In this document: piece by piece, positions 26,110-35,555 of the stretch
How the letters are laid out: the number at the start of each line of letters is the position of its first letter
Position numbering within the stretch: the first letter of the stretch is position 1
From: Sulfolobaceae archaeon
GTDB lineage: Archaea > Thermoproteota > Thermoprotei_A > Sulfolobales > Sulfolobaceae
NCBI GenBank assembly: GCA_026627305.1
Contig: JAPNVD010000027.1
Span: forward strand, 62,001-126,000
DNA length: 64,000 nucleotides
Direction of reading: 5' to 3'
Notes under the pieces: generated by a model
Seen by the model: the letters and a program-made list of their open reading frames with translations, nothing else
Database searches by the model: none
Told to the model about the DNA's origin: nothing
Program-made: the position numbers and the translations under genes

Positions 26110-26369
26110 ATGCAGAATTAACTGCCAACAGATTAAGGATATTAATAGCCCTTGTCGAATTAGGCGAGATTAACGTATCTAAATTAGCTAGGGTAACCAG
26201 GATTAGATATGATTCCTTAAAACGAGAACTAGATTTTTTGAGTGAAAAGGAAATTATAGAAATAATAGGTACAGGTAGAGCTAAGATAATTAGACTAAAT
26301 TATTCAAACCCAAAAGTAATTATTCTGAAAAATCTAATAGAAGAATTAGAGAGCCTTGACAGAAGTTAA
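26106..26369 (+). CDS. Winged-helix protein with non-canonical start
   Basis: The frame encodes a compact winged helix-turn-helix of about 87 residues: TANRLRILIALVELGEINVS, KLARVTRIRYDSLKRELDFL, SEKEIIEIIGTGRAKIIRL. It has no ATG, GTG or TTG before residue 44; a TAG at 26097-26099 closes it upstream. A GAGGT at 26093-26097 stands 8 bases before an ATA at 26106, and an ATT at 26100 is the only other candidate, so initiation is probably at ATA or ATT by coupling to the cdc6 stop. It ends inside the first codons of moaC. Confidence 0.68.
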   Translation: MDAELTANRLRILIALVELGEINVSKLARVTRIRYDSLKRELDFLSEKEIIEIIGTGRAKIIRLNYSNPKVIILKNLIEELESLDRS

Positions 26370-26805
26370 AATGGTAGATATATCTGAAAAAGAACCCGTG
26401 CTAAGAATAGCATCTGCCGAAGGAAGGATAAGGTTAAGAAAGGAAACGATTCAGAGGATATTAAGAAATGAAGTGGAAAAAGGAGACGTAATATCAGTAG
26501 CAAAGGTGGCTGGGATAATGGCGGCAAAAAGAACTTACGAGTTAATTCCGATGTGCCATCCGATTCCAATAGAAAACGTAGAAGTTGATATTCAAGTTAA
26601 GGAAAACGAAATTATTGTTAATAGCACTGTTAAAGCTCATTATAGAACAGGGGTGGAAATGGAAGCATTAACGGCAACTGCTACAGCTCTTTTAACTATA
26701 TGGGATATGGTTAAAAAATACGAAAAAGATCAAAACGGGCAATATCCTGAGACTGCTATCACGGAAATAAAAGTAGTAAATAAGCTAAAACTAAAGGATG
26801 TTTAA
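26356..26805 (+). CDS. moaC: Cyclic pyranopterin monophosphate synthase MoaC
   Basis: This enzyme acts early in molybdenum/tungsten cofactor synthesis, converting the MoaA product to cyclic pyranopterin monophosphate. Signatures are MVDISEKEP at the N-terminus, KRTYELIPMCHPIPIENV and RTGVEMEALTATATALLT. Reading from the TTG at 26356 gives 149 residues; an ATG at 26371 is five codons later. The formate dehydrogenase elsewhere in the window would need this cofactor. It overlaps the winged-helix gene by 14 bases. Confidence 0.94.
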   Translation: MTEVKMVDISEKEPVLRIASAEGRIRLRKETIQRILRNEVEKGDVISVAKVAGIMAAKRTYELIPMCHPIPIENVEVDIQVKENEIIVNSTVKAHYRTGVEMEALTATATALLTIWDMVKKYEKDQNGQYPETAITEIKVVNKLKLKDV

Positions 26806-26813
26806 AAATTGGC

Positions 26814-28166
26814 TTATCTTTTACGAGAATACCTGCTCCTACTTCCTCTACTATAAGTTCTTTTTGAAGTAGTAGAAGTTCCCTTTTGAGCTTCTTCTGT
26901 TTTTTCTTCAGTTTGTTGCCCAAAGAACTTTGTCGCAAGTGATTCTAAGTATTCTGTTTCTCTCTCGTTGAGTCCCAATTCCTTCTTTACTTTTTCCTTA
27001 TTCTTAATAAAGTATTGAACGAGCAATGGCAATACATCATTCAGGACTTTGGATTGCGAAGTATGCAATTCCTTACCTAACTTCTCAAGAATGTTATCTC
27101 TTAATTCCCTATTCTCCTTCGTGCTGGACATTAGTCTTATATACTGCGGGAACTGCATTTTCTTCCACTTAGGCTTCCAATCTTTTCTAAACTTTTCTAC
27201 TTCAGCCATAGCAACTCCAGGTCCCATCAAATCAAAAGTATAGCTTAAGAGATCCCATCCTGTCAACTTAGATCTAGTCAAAAATATCGAAGCTCTAGCT
27301 AATGCATCATAAGCTCTCCATATATCCTCAATATTATCATATTGTAAAGGTATGTTTTCAGATATCCATCTCATGAGCATTTCATAATCCACTTGTGAAC
27401 TAGTTACAGCGTTCTTTGCCTGCCATACATATTTAGCCCAGAATATATCTCTTAAGGTTTCAAATGGGTCTAATTCTCTATCTTTTCTCCTTGCTAATTC
27501 TTTAGCAGTATTTAAGTCGACTCTGCCGTATCCTTGAGCTATACCCTGAAGTGTGTTTATAGCATATCTTGCATCACCTTCACTTGTCTCTATTATATAG
27601 TCTAAAGCCTCATCTTCACATCTTATTTTCTCCTTTTCACATATCTTTTTCAAAATTCTCCTTAAAGGATATTTTCCTAACTTTGGTACTTCTATCATTT
27701 CTACTGCGTTTCTCAACGGTGCTAATGATGGGTTCCAGGGATCATTAGCTGCCATAATTATTGGTACTTTGGTATTTTGGATCAATTCGAGGATGGCATC
27801 TATGGCTCCTATATCCTCTCTTAAGTTTATTCCGTCAACTTCATCTAAAAAGATGAGTTTGCCTCTAACTCCAAATAGACTCATAGTAACAGCTGCTCTC
27901 TCAGCTATCTCCCTTATATCTTTCAATTTTCTAGAATCGCTAGCATTCATCTCTAACAGTTCTAATTTATAATCGTGGGCTAATGCCTCAGCTATCGTTG
28001 ATTTTCCAACCCCAGGTGGTCCATAAAGAAGAACTGCCTTTTTTTGTGGTGTTTTACCTGAGATCCAATTTTCAATCCACTCCTTAAGCTTAGTCTTAAC
28101 ATCTTCTTGATTCTCGACTTCTTCAAGGGTTTTTGGTCTATACTTTAAAAACCACTGTAAACTCAT
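26814..28166 (-). CDS. rfcL: Replication factor C large subunit
   Basis: This is the large subunit of the clamp loader that opens PCNA. The N-terminal AAA+ module has [13 protein letters not shown], Walker [17 protein letters not shown] and Walker [11 protein letters not shown]. The 450-residue protein ends with TKFFGQQ, possibly a PCNA-binding element, and a Ser/Arg/Tyr-rich tail. It overlaps rfcS upstream by 4 bases. Confidence 0.97.
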   Translation of the reverse strand: MSLQWFLKYRPKTLEEVENQEDVKTKLKEWIENWISGKTPQKKAVLLYGPPGVGKSTIAEALAHDYKLELLEMNASDSRKLKDIREIAERAAVTMSLFGVRGKLIFLDEVDGINLREDIGAIDAILELIQNTKVPIIMAANDPWNPSLAPLRNAVEMIEVPKLGKYPLRRILKKICEKEKIRCEDEALDYIIETSEGDARYAINTLQGIAQGYGRVDLNTAKELARRKDRELDPFETLRDIFWAKYVWQAKNAVTSSQVDYEMLMRWISENIPLQYDNIEDIWRAYDALARASIFLTRSKLTGWDLLSYTFDLMGPGVAMAEVEKFRKDWKPKWKKMQFPQYIRLMSSTKENRELRDNILEKLGKELHTSQSKVLNDVLPLLVQYFIKNKEKVKKELGLNERETEYLESLATKFFGQQTEEKTEEAQKGTSTTSKRTYSRGSRSRYSRKR

Positions 28167-29146
28167 GCTTTACCACTTAAGAACTTACTACCATAAATCG
28201 AAAGTTTGGCAAGTAAGCTACTTAACTGAATTTCATCATCGGCTCCTTCCATTATTCTGAATTCTACTTCTCCTATATAATCTAGTAGTATAACTCTCAA
28301 CTCTTCAGGAATTTGTAACTCAGAGGACGTTATTTCCCTATGAATCTGTTTAATTATGTCCTCTCCAGAAAGGCCGTGTGTAACTAGTAGATCCAGAAGT
28401 TTTTCTCTTGCCTGCATAAACTTACCTTGTAATGCTAAAGTCATCATTTCCCTTACTTCTTTAGGTTGAGCTAGTCCTAATACCTTATATACAGTTTCGA
28501 CAGTAACCTTTCCATAAGCTGAAGCTGCTTGTAATGTGTTTATAGCTTTACGCATATCACCTTGAACTATATCATATATTGTTTCTAAGGCTTTAACATC
28601 GTATTCCACTTTTTCGTTTTTGGCTATATATTCTAGTCTGTTCACTACATCTTCCTTCTTTAATGGATAAAACCTAAATAATGCGGTTCTAGATTGTATA
28701 GGATCTATTATTTTGCTTAAATAATTACAGGCTAATATAAATCTCGTCGTTTCAGTATATAGTTCCATTGTTCTCCTCAACGCTTGTTGGGCGTCAGCAG
28801 TCATATTATCAGCTTCATCGAGTAACACAACTTTAAATGGTACATCACCAGCGGTAGCGGTTCTAGCAAACTCTTTAACTTTATTTCTTATTACATCAAT
28901 CCCCCTTTCATCGCTAGCATTTAGCTCTAAAAAGTACTGTCTATATTTATCCCCATACAATTCGTTTACTAATGCCAAAGCTGCAGTTGTTTTACCAGTG
29001 CCAGGCGGTCCTGCGAAGAGTAAATGAGGCATGTTTTTCTCTTTAATGAACTTTTTTAACCTTTCGACGATTTCTTTTTGATTTACTATATCATCTAATC
29101 TTCTTGGTCTATACTTTTCAGCCCATAAAATTTCTTCTTCACTCAT
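28163..29146 (-). CDS. rfcS: Replication factor C small subunit
   Basis: This is the small clamp-loader subunit (four per complex). It starts [16 protein letters not shown] and has Walker [17 protein letters not shown], Walker [11 protein letters not shown], the SRC-like position as QSRTALFRF, and sensor 2 [11 protein letters not shown]. Length 327 is normal. It is the first gene of the rfcS-rfcL pair, with its promoter in the 53 bases shared with the next gene's upstream side. Confidence 0.97.
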   Translation of the reverse strand: MSEEEILWAEKYRPRRLDDIVNQKEIVERLKKFIKEKNMPHLLFAGPPGTGKTTAALALVNELYGDKYRQYFLELNASDERGIDVIRNKVKEFARTATAGDVPFKVVLLDEADNMTADAQQALRRTMELYTETTRFILACNYLSKIIDPIQSRTALFRFYPLKKEDVVNRLEYIAKNEKVEYDVKALETIYDIVQGDMRKAINTLQAASAYGKVTVETVYKVLGLAQPKEVREMMTLALQGKFMQAREKLLDLLVTHGLSGEDIIKQIHREITSSELQIPEELRVILLDYIGEVEFRIMEGADDEIQLSSLLAKLSIYGSKFLSGKA

Positions 29147-29199
29147 CTTAATCCCGTTTAGTATAACTTCTTAATATGAAACTAAAAGTTATATTGCTT

Positions 29200-29649
29200 T
29201 TAGCTTCTCTTATACTTGCCCATTATTTGTCCTTGCTCTATAATCTTTCCTTGCATCATCTTCTTCAATTCGTCGGCTGTAACTCTACTCTTCTTGGGAA
29301 GATCCTCGGTTAGTGCATAAACGTTAAAATAGTACCTATGAGGTGGGTGTGTTCTAGGCGGACATGGACCTCCATATCCTATCTCTTCGAAGTCATTTAT
29401 TCCTTGTATTCCAAATTTGCTCTCTTCTTTCTTTTCTACATTTTCAGGTAAGGAGTTCTGGTGAATATTATATATGACCCAATGGATAAAGGTACCACCG
29501 GGTGCATCTGGATCTTCAACTATTATTGCGTAACTTTTAGCTCCTTGCACACTATCCCATTCTAAAGGAGGTGAAATATCATTTCCGTCACATGTATATT
29601 TCTTAGGAATAAAATCGCCATCCTTAAAAGCTGAGGATCTTACATTCAT
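29200..29649 (-). CDS. YbhB/YbcL family (PEBP-like) protein
   Basis: This 149-residue protein belongs to the phosphatidylethanolamine-binding/Raf kinase inhibitor-like superfamily. The two conserved regions are IVEDPDAPGGTFIHWVIYNI and GGPCPPRTHPPHRYYFNVYA, which together form the anion-binding pocket. No signal peptide is seen, so it acts in the cytoplasm. Its biochemical role in archaea is unknown. Confidence 0.92.
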   Translation of the reverse strand: MNVRSSAFKDGDFIPKKYTCDGNDISPPLEWDSVQGAKSYAIIVEDPDAPGGTFIHWVIYNIHQNSLPENVEKKEESKFGIQGINDFEEIGYGGPCPPRTHPPHRYYFNVYALTEDLPKKSRVTADELKKMMQGKIIEQGQIMGKYKRS

Positions 29650-29687
29650 AGGTATTTATATTCTATACAAAAATATTAGACTTGCTC

Positions 29688-30311
29688 TCATTGTTTCTTT
29701 ATGTAAAACTCGTACTCCTCATGTCCAGTTTTAGTGATCTTAGCCACTATAACTCCAGTACCTGTATAGGAATCTCTTCTTATAGCTGCAAACACTGCTC
29801 TCTTGGCTAAATCTACAGCTTCATCTAACGTCATATTCTCTTTATACTCATCTTCTAGCACACCTAAAGCTACAGGAGAGCCAGAACCAGTTGCAGTATA
29901 TTTCTCTTCTGTCATATCTCCAAGGTAGTCTAAGTTGTAAAGTCTTGCCCCTTCTTCGTCATATCCTCCTATAAGAATTTGTACAATATAAGGAAAATAC
30001 TTGCTAAACGATAGTATATTTGCCAAATACGTAGCCAATGCTCTAACAGTAGTAGGTCTTCCAACTATCTTATTATAATTGTAGATGTTTTTCAGATAAT
30101 CATAAATGAATTGTAGATCTGCAACACTTCCAGCCGTGGTAATGCCTATTGTATCAGTTATATACAATACCTTTCTTACATTCTTATTAGCTACGAAGAA
30201 ACCAGCACTAGCCCTTCTGTCTCCTGCCAACACTACTCCGTCTTTTACTACTAATCCTACAGTTGTAGTCCCTTTTAATATGTGTTTGCTGATGTCTATG
30301 TTTTGATTCAT
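29688..30311 (-). CDS. psmB: Proteasome beta subunit (active type)
   Basis: This is a catalytic 20S core subunit. A 14-residue propeptide ending HILKG precedes Thr15, which becomes Thr1 of the mature enzyme (TTTVGLVV). In mature numbering Asp17 (AGDRRAS) and Lys33 (NVRKV) are in place, and the later Ser/Asp region GSGSPVALG is present. This fits the active one of the two beta subunits found in Sulfolobales; the other lacks full activity. The gene is divergent from the flavoprotein gene. Confidence 0.95.
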   Translation of the reverse strand: MNQNIDISKHILKGTTTVGLVVKDGVVLAGDRRASAGFFVANKNVRKVLYITDTIGITTAGSVADLQFIYDYLKNIYNYNKIVGRPTTVRALATYLANILSFSKYFPYIVQILIGGYDEEGARLYNLDYLGDMTEEKYTATGSGSPVALGVLEDEYKENMTLDEAVDLAKRAVFAAIRRDSYTGTGVIVAKITKTGHEEYEFYIKKQ

Positions 30312-30383
30312 AAATCTTCATATTTACTACAGTCTAGCTTAAATTAAATCTTTTTAATATCATGGGTAAATGATAGCGATAAT

Positions 30384-31268
30384 ATGGATGTAGAAGTATT
30401 AATACTTGGTAGCGGTTATTCAGGAGTAAACGTTTATTATAACATAAGAAAGAAGGGCAAACTCATCATTTCTGACTCTAACGAATTCAAATTTTACACA
30501 TCTTTATGGAGAAACAATCTTGATACAATTGACAAAATATATTTGGATTTCGTAAAAACCGATAGTATTAAAGACATAGATATTAAGGCAAGGTGCATAA
30601 AGTCAGCCAAATTGGGAGAGATATGTGCAGAAAATATAATAATAGCGTTAGGTTGCGATAAAAGTAAACTCATAGCCACTATGAGAGATATCTTAAAGTA
30701 TAATAATGTTTCAATAACAGTAGAGGATCCTTTAATTGAATATTTAGGCTTACAGTTTGCTTTTTATCTGAAGAGGCTCGGTAAGGATGTTAAATATTAC
30801 GGTAATTATCTTAGTATGTTAGGAGATAAAGTTAGCCAAAGTGTGCAAGCCTTAATGGAGAAGTACAATATAAGATCAGCTGAGAGAGCCGATATAGTTA
30901 TACCTTCATGTGAACCTCCTCAAAGTTTAGGCTTCCTCAAAGTTAATGAAAGGCTAGAATTAGCTAAAGGAGTATATGCTATAGGTGATATAATTTATGG
31001 CTGGCCCAAGCTAGGAGAGCTTGCTATGAGAGAAGGTGTTTTCTTAGGCAAAGGTATAAATAAGGGTGTAACAAAGAAGTTTAATCCTATCTTTATTTAC
31101 ATTCTAGATACCGGTTTCGGTGATGCGATTCATATTAGGTCAGACGTATTCTGGGGAGGAACATTCCAGAGCGTTAAAAGATCCAGAATCAGGTCATTCA
31201 TGAAGAGGTTTATCGAACATTATTATGTGTTTAGGAAAGGAAATATGGGGTTTTTATATTACCTTTAA
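30384..31268 (+). CDS. Short FAD-dependent NDH-2-like oxidoreductase
   Basis: This 294-residue flavoprotein has an N-terminal FAD site VLILGSGYSGVNVYYNI and a C-terminal FAD motif KGVYAIGDIIYGWPKLGELA. It resembles type II NADH dehydrogenases but is about 100 residues shorter than usual, because the NADH-binding half between residues 90 and 185 is reduced. The C-terminus is basic and aromatic (RFIEHYYVFRK) and could be a membrane-contact tail. ubiD follows after three bases, suggesting a shared quinone context. The electron donor is uncertain. Confidence 0.65.
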   Translation: MDVEVLILGSGYSGVNVYYNIRKKGKLIISDSNEFKFYTSLWRNNLDTIDKIYLDFVKTDSIKDIDIKARCIKSAKLGEICAENIIIALGCDKSKLIATMRDILKYNNVSITVEDPLIEYLGLQFAFYLKRLGKDVKYYGNYLSMLGDKVSQSVQALMEKYNIRSAERADIVIPSCEPPQSLGFLKVNERLELAKGVYAIGDIIYGWPKLGELAMREGVFLGKGINKGVTKKFNPIFIYILDTGFGDAIHIRSDVFWGGTFQSVKRSRIRSFMKRFIEHYYVFRKGNMGFLYYL

Positions 31269-31271
31269 ATA

Positions 31272-32732
31272 GTGCGAGATATAGTATCAGCATATATGGC
31301 ATTCAAGGATCTTAGGGATTACATAAATTTTATGAGAGAGCGTAGAAAGCTTATTGAGGTCGAAGAGGAATTAAGCGTAGACTTAGAAATACCTCAAATA
31401 ATTAGAGAAGCCAATAGGCGAGAATTATATCCAGTTTTATTTAAAAACATTAAAGAATACAAGGGATGGAGGATAATTTCAAATATATTCTATTCAGTGG
31501 ATGCTATTAAGGAATTACTTAATGTAGATAGATTTGAAAGTATAGGAGAAGGGTTTCTGAATAAACTCAACGAGGTCCCATTATCCTTTTTCGAGAAGTT
31601 AAAATCGTTAAGGGATATGTTAGGTTTAGGTAATCTTCTCTATAAACTAAAATCGCCTATGTTTAAGGAAAGTAACATTAAGATAACTGATGTTCCCAGC
31701 GTTAAGACTTGGCCTAAAGATGCTTCAAGATATTTTACGTTTTCTATACTAATTACAAAAGACCCGGATACTGAAGTTCATAATTTGAGCGTATATAGAA
31801 TTCAAGTTGTGGATGAGGAAAAAGCTATTGTGCATTGGCAGGCATTAAAAAGGGGATCATTGACAGCTGCAAAATATAAAGCAAAGGGCATATCCAAGAT
31901 ACCTGCAGCTATAGTTAACGGTGTTGATCCAGTAATAGCGTTTACTGCTTCTTCTCCAGTACCTCCAGGACTTGATAAGTATTTGTTTGCAGGAATACTG
32001 AGAGGAGAAGGGGTAGAGGTTACTAAGCTAAGTAATGGTATACTAGTCCCTTCACATGCTGAGGTAGTTTTAGAAGGTTATGTGGACCTTAACGATATGA
32101 GACTTGAGGGACCTTTTGGAGATCACACAGGATATTACTCATTTCCTGACTATTATCCAACATTTCACCTGGAAAAAGCTTATGTTAGAGATAACCCAAT
32201 AGCACATGTAACTGCAGTAGGAAAACCCCCAGCTGAGGATTCTAAAATAGGTAAGGCTGTTGAAAGGATCTTCTTACCCTTTATAAAACTCTTAATCCCT
32301 GAAATAGTTGATATGAATTTACCAGAGTATGGACTGTTTACTGGTATAGGCATCTTTGCCGTTAGAAAACTATATCCTGGTCATTCAAAAAAGATAATGA
32401 TGTCAATATGGGGATCAGGGCAGTTAAGTCTCTTGAAAATGATAATATTAGTTGATGAGAACGTTAATGTACACGATATAAATGAAGTTCTTTATGCAGT
32501 AGCTGCTAATGTTGACCCACAAAGGGATATAATCATAATACCAAATGCTCTTACAGACTCATTAGATCCAGCTGTTCCTTATCCGCCATTAGGTAGTAAA
32601 GTTTGTATTGACGCTACTAAGAAGTTTAAAGAGGAGAACAGTGGAAAGGAGTGGCCAGAGGAGGCTATAATGGATGAGCAAACGATAAAGAAGGCTAATG
32701 AAATTATAGAAAAATTAAGCGCACGAAGATAG
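31272..32732 (+). CDS. ubiD: UbiD-family decarboxylase
   Basis: This enzyme uses prenylated FMN to decarboxylate aromatic or unsaturated acids, such as prenylated 4-hydroxybenzoate in quinone synthesis. The prFMN site is seen in [12 protein letters not shown] and in [20 protein letters not shown]. The 486 residues fit the family. The frame opens at GTG 31272; the ATG at 31296 ([13 protein letters not shown]) matches usual UbiD starts and may be the true one. The required prFMN would come from UbiX, two genes away, and ubiA follows. Confidence 0.9.
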   Translation: MRDIVSAYMAFKDLRDYINFMRERRKLIEVEEELSVDLEIPQIIREANRRELYPVLFKNIKEYKGWRIISNIFYSVDAIKELLNVDRFESIGEGFLNKLNEVPLSFFEKLKSLRDMLGLGNLLYKLKSPMFKESNIKITDVPSVKTWPKDASRYFTFSILITKDPDTEVHNLSVYRIQVVDEEKAIVHWQALKRGSLTAAKYKAKGISKIPAAIVNGVDPVIAFTASSPVPPGLDKYLFAGILRGEGVEVTKLSNGILVPSHAEVVLEGYVDLNDMRLEGPFGDHTGYYSFPDYYPTFHLEKAYVRDNPIAHVTAVGKPPAEDSKIGKAVERIFLPFIKLLIPEIVDMNLPEYGLFTGIGIFAVRKLYPGHSKKIMMSIWGSGQLSLLKMIILVDENVNVHDINEVLYAVAANVDPQRDIIIIPNALTDSLDPAVPYPPLGSKVCIDATKKFKEENSGKEWPEEAIMDEQTIKKANEIIEKLSARR

Positions 32733-33884
32733 TGCTTTATCTAAATCTTCTATTAGATCCTCTACATCTTCTATACCTACGGAAAGCCTCAGCAGTTCTG
32801 GGGTTATGTTTAATGCTTTTTTTATCTCTTCAGGTATTGAGGAATGGCTAGTATCTACAGGTCTAGTTATCAGAGATTCTACTCCACCTAAACTAGGTGC
32901 AGCTTGTATTACTTTGACGTTTTTTAGAACCTTTGTTGCACATTCTTCGCTTTTAACTTCAAAAGATACAACCGCACCAAAACCTTTCAGCACTCTTTTA
33001 GCAATGCTAAAGTAAGGAGATGACTGTAAGCCTGGATAATATACGCCCTTTACCTTGCTATGATTCTCAAGGAATTTCGCGACCTCTAAGGCATTATAGT
33101 TTTGTCTTTCAACTCTTAAACCTAAAGTTTTCATTCCTCTTAAAGCTAGATATGCTTGTAAAGGGTCCGGTACTCCACCGAACATTTTCCTCTTTTCAGC
33201 TATAGTCTTATATAACTCTTCTGAATTGAAAGATGCAAAACCTATGGTAACGTCATTATGTCCAACAATATATTTAGTTCCACTATGTATCGATATTGAA
33301 GCATTAAATTCTAGTGGTCTCTGATTATAAGGCGATGCGAATGTAGCATCTACTACAAGATAAATCCCTAAATCTTTAGTAAGTTTTCCTAAAGACTCTA
33401 AATCCGCAACTTTGAGCTTGGGATTTGTTATTGATTCCACGTATATCAATTTACATTTCTCACTTATCATGTCTAATTCATTTAATTTGTCTATTGAGAT
33501 AAAGTCCACTTTAACTCCATAATTTGGAAGTAAGTTAAGGAAGAAGTTTAAGGTCTGACCGTAGAGTTCATAAATCGTTAAAACTTTATCCCCATTTTTT
33601 AGGATAGAAAGTAAAGAAGATGAAATAGCTGACATCCCTGAAGAGAAGGATAAACCATACTTTGCATTTTCTAGGCTAGCATACTTCTCTTCTAAGGCTT
33701 GTATTGTAGGATTTCCGTTCCTTGTATATAAGAATGGTTTTCCTGATATTTTATCTATATAAGCATTATCTGTATCGTTTGGAGTCAAAAACGTTGCATT
33801 AAGGAATATAGGTGTTATAATATTTCCAAATCTCTTATCTCTCAATTCTCCTGCATGTACAGATAAAGTATTGAAACCCTTCAA
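32715..33884 (-). CDS. Cystathionine gamma-synthase/lyase family enzyme
   Basis: This is a fold-type I PLP enzyme of the Cys/Met metabolism family. Tyr53 and Arg55 (LYTRNGNPT) bind phosphate of the neighbouring subunit's PLP, Asp179 is in VVDATFASP, and Lys204 in [11 protein letters not shown] carries the cofactor. The 389 residues fit gamma-synthase, gamma-lyase or methionine gamma-lyase, which cannot be separated by motif. It overlaps ubiX by 4 bases, though the functions seem unrelated, and meets ubiD tail to tail. Confidence 0.9.
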   Translation of the reverse strand: MKGFNTLSVHAGELRDKRFGNIITPIFLNATFLTPNDTDNAYIDKISGKPFLYTRNGNPTIQALEEKYASLENAKYGLSFSSGMSAISSSLLSILKNGDKVLTIYELYGQTLNFFLNLLPNYGVKVDFISIDKLNELDMISEKCKLIYVESITNPKLKVADLESLGKLTKDLGIYLVVDATFASPYNQRPLEFNASISIHSGTKYIVGHNDVTIGFASFNSEELYKTIAEKRKMFGGVPDPLQAYLALRGMKTLGLRVERQNYNALEVAKFLENHSKVKGVYYPGLQSSPYFSIAKRVLKGFGAVVSFEVKSEECATKVLKNVKVIQAAPSLGGVESLITRPVDTSHSSIPEEIKKALNITPELLRLSVGIEDVEDLIEDLDKALSSCA

Positions 33885-34468
33885 TTGGGTTCTATTTCAT
33901 CTCCTCCCCATCTTCTATAAAGTTGATGCTTAATGTTTAGCATATCTAGTGCTTTTCCCACAATAAAGTTAATCATATCTTCAATGCTTTTTGGTTGATG
34001 ATAAAATCCTGGAGAGGCAGGTAAAATTATAACACCTAGTTTAGCTAAAGATAATGCGTTTCTCAATTCTATTACTCCGAGAGGCGTTTCTCTTATCACT
34101 AAAACTAGCCTTTTACCTATTCTAATATAATTTAGAGCAGCTCTGTTTAGTAAGTTATTAGCTATACCGTGGGAGATCTCTGCTAGCGTTCTGGTGCTAC
34201 ATGGTATAACTATCATTCCTTCAGTGTTTACTATAAAACTCGAACTAGAAATAGGTGCGTCCAGCTTATCTTCACTGTAAACGTAGTTAGCATATTTTGA
34301 TAATTCCTTCACGAGGTCTATACTCATTTCCTTTTCAGCTACTTTTATTGCACCTTGTGTATATACTACGTGCGTTTTATAGTTTAATTCACTAAGCGCC
34401 TTTACAGCTACAATCCCGTAAATTACACCGCTGGCACCAGAGATTCCAATAGTTACTACTTTATCCAT
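33881..34468 (-). CDS. ubiX: Flavin prenyltransferase UbiX
   Basis: This enzyme joins dimethylallyl phosphate to FMN, making the prenyl-FMN cofactor of UbiD decarboxylases. Motifs are [15 protein letters not shown] at the N-terminus, [20 protein letters not shown], and [13 protein letters not shown]. The 195 residues are typical. It lies two genes from its client ubiD and is divergent from ubiA across a 178-base gap in which I see only an AT-rich promoter region. Confidence 0.95.
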   Translation of the reverse strand: MDKVVTIGISGASGVIYGIVAVKALSELNYKTHVVYTQGAIKVAEKEMSIDLVKELSKYANYVYSEDKLDAPISSSSFIVNTEGMIVIPCSTRTLAEISHGIANNLLNRAALNYIRIGKRLVLVIRETPLGVIELRNALSLAKLGVIILPASPGFYHQPKSIEDMINFIVGKALDMLNIKHQLYRRWGGDEIEPN

Positions 34469-34646
34469 AATCTAAGGAACATTATTTAAATTATTCAACT
34501 TTACCATTAATTGCATAACTTCTCATTAGGTATTTTGATAAAAATAATCTGGTTTTATGGTATAGTAAGTTTTCTCAATAACATAAAGTAAGAGGTTTAA
34601 TTAAGAAAAAGAACTTAAAAGTTAGCAATTTATAATAAGGTGTGTA

Positions 34647-35555
34647 ATGGATTGGGATCCAGGTGGATTGAATAAAACAAATAAAAGTAAGGCTTATGCT
34701 ATAATGAGGTTCTTAAGGATAGAGCAGACCTTATTTAGCCTACCTATGGCATATTTAGGTGCTTTTGTTGCAGTACGAAGGGTACCATCATTATCCCTCT
34801 TATTATTGATCTTCATAGCTCTATTCTTCTTGCGTATGGCTGGAATGACAAATGATAACTTAGCTGATAGAGATATAGATGCTAAAAACCCTAGGACTAG
34901 AAATAGACCATTAGTAACGGGTTTAATAACAGTAAATGAAGCCAAAATGTTGATAGTTATAGGTCTTTTAGGATTCTTTATATCTGCATATTTTGTTAAT
35001 AGAATAGCGTTTATATTGTCACCAGTAGTAGCACTGGTTGTTATGTCTTATCCATATATGAAAAGATATACTTCTTTTGCTAATTACCACCTAGCTCTTA
35101 TTCAAGGTTTAGCTGTGTTTAGTGGTGCAGTAGCATCTTTAGGTAGAGAATATCAATCGATTATAGAAGTGCTTGTTAAAGTTCCATGGCTATTTGTTAT
35201 TGCAACTATACTATGGGCAGTAGGGTTCGATCTTTATAATCATATTCCAGATGCTGAATTCGATAAGCAAATGGGGCTTCATAGTTTTGCGGTGCTGCTA
35301 GGTAGTAAAGCGTTAATGTTTGCAGGCTTAAATCAGCTACTTTCGGTAATATTAGATTTAGGCGGTGATATAATATATAATCTAGGTGTTATTGCTATTA
35401 TATCGACCATCATACATGGCCTAATAATGGCTTATGCATATTTCCTCGCAAAAAACAATAACTTTGGAAGAGCGTTTTACTACAATATTTATTCATCTAT
35501 TGTCTTAGGCTTAGGCATAGATATAGATGTTGCATTAGGCATACCCCTATTATAA
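34647..35555 (+). CDS. ubiA: UbiA-family prenyltransferase
   Basis: This membrane enzyme transfers a polyprenyl chain to an aromatic ring. The first Asp-rich motif is NDNLADRDID at 69-78 and the second is DLYNHIPDAEFDKQ at about 195-208; eight or nine hydrophobic helices surround them. With ubiD and ubiX nearby it could make the prenylated precursor of the respiratory quinone (in Sulfolobales, caldariellaquinone-type), but archaeal UbiA enzymes also make digeranylgeranylglyceryl phosphate. AAGGTG precedes the ATG. It ends tail to tail with the MFS gene. Confidence 0.88.
   Translation: MDWDPGGLNKTNKSKAYAIMRFLRIEQTLFSLPMAYLGAFVAVRRVPSLSLLLLIFIALFFLRMAGMTNDNLADRDIDAKNPRTRNRPLVTGLITVNEAKMLIVIGLLGFFISAYFVNRIAFILSPVVALVVMSYPYMKRYTSFANYHLALIQGLAVFSGAVASLGREYQSIIEVLVKVPWLFVIATILWAVGFDLYNHIPDAEFDKQMGLHSFAVLLGSKALMFAGLNQLLSVILDLGGDIIYNLGVIAIISTIIHGLIMAYAYFLAKNNNFGRAFYYNIYSSIVLGLGIDIDVALGIPLL

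Noticed and set aside
26097-26110. A -1 programmed frameshift joining Cdc6-2 to the winged-helix protein
   Set aside because: The window for slippage is only a few bases (ATTGCAATAG) with no slippery heptamer, and Cdc6-2 already ends with a normal winged helix.
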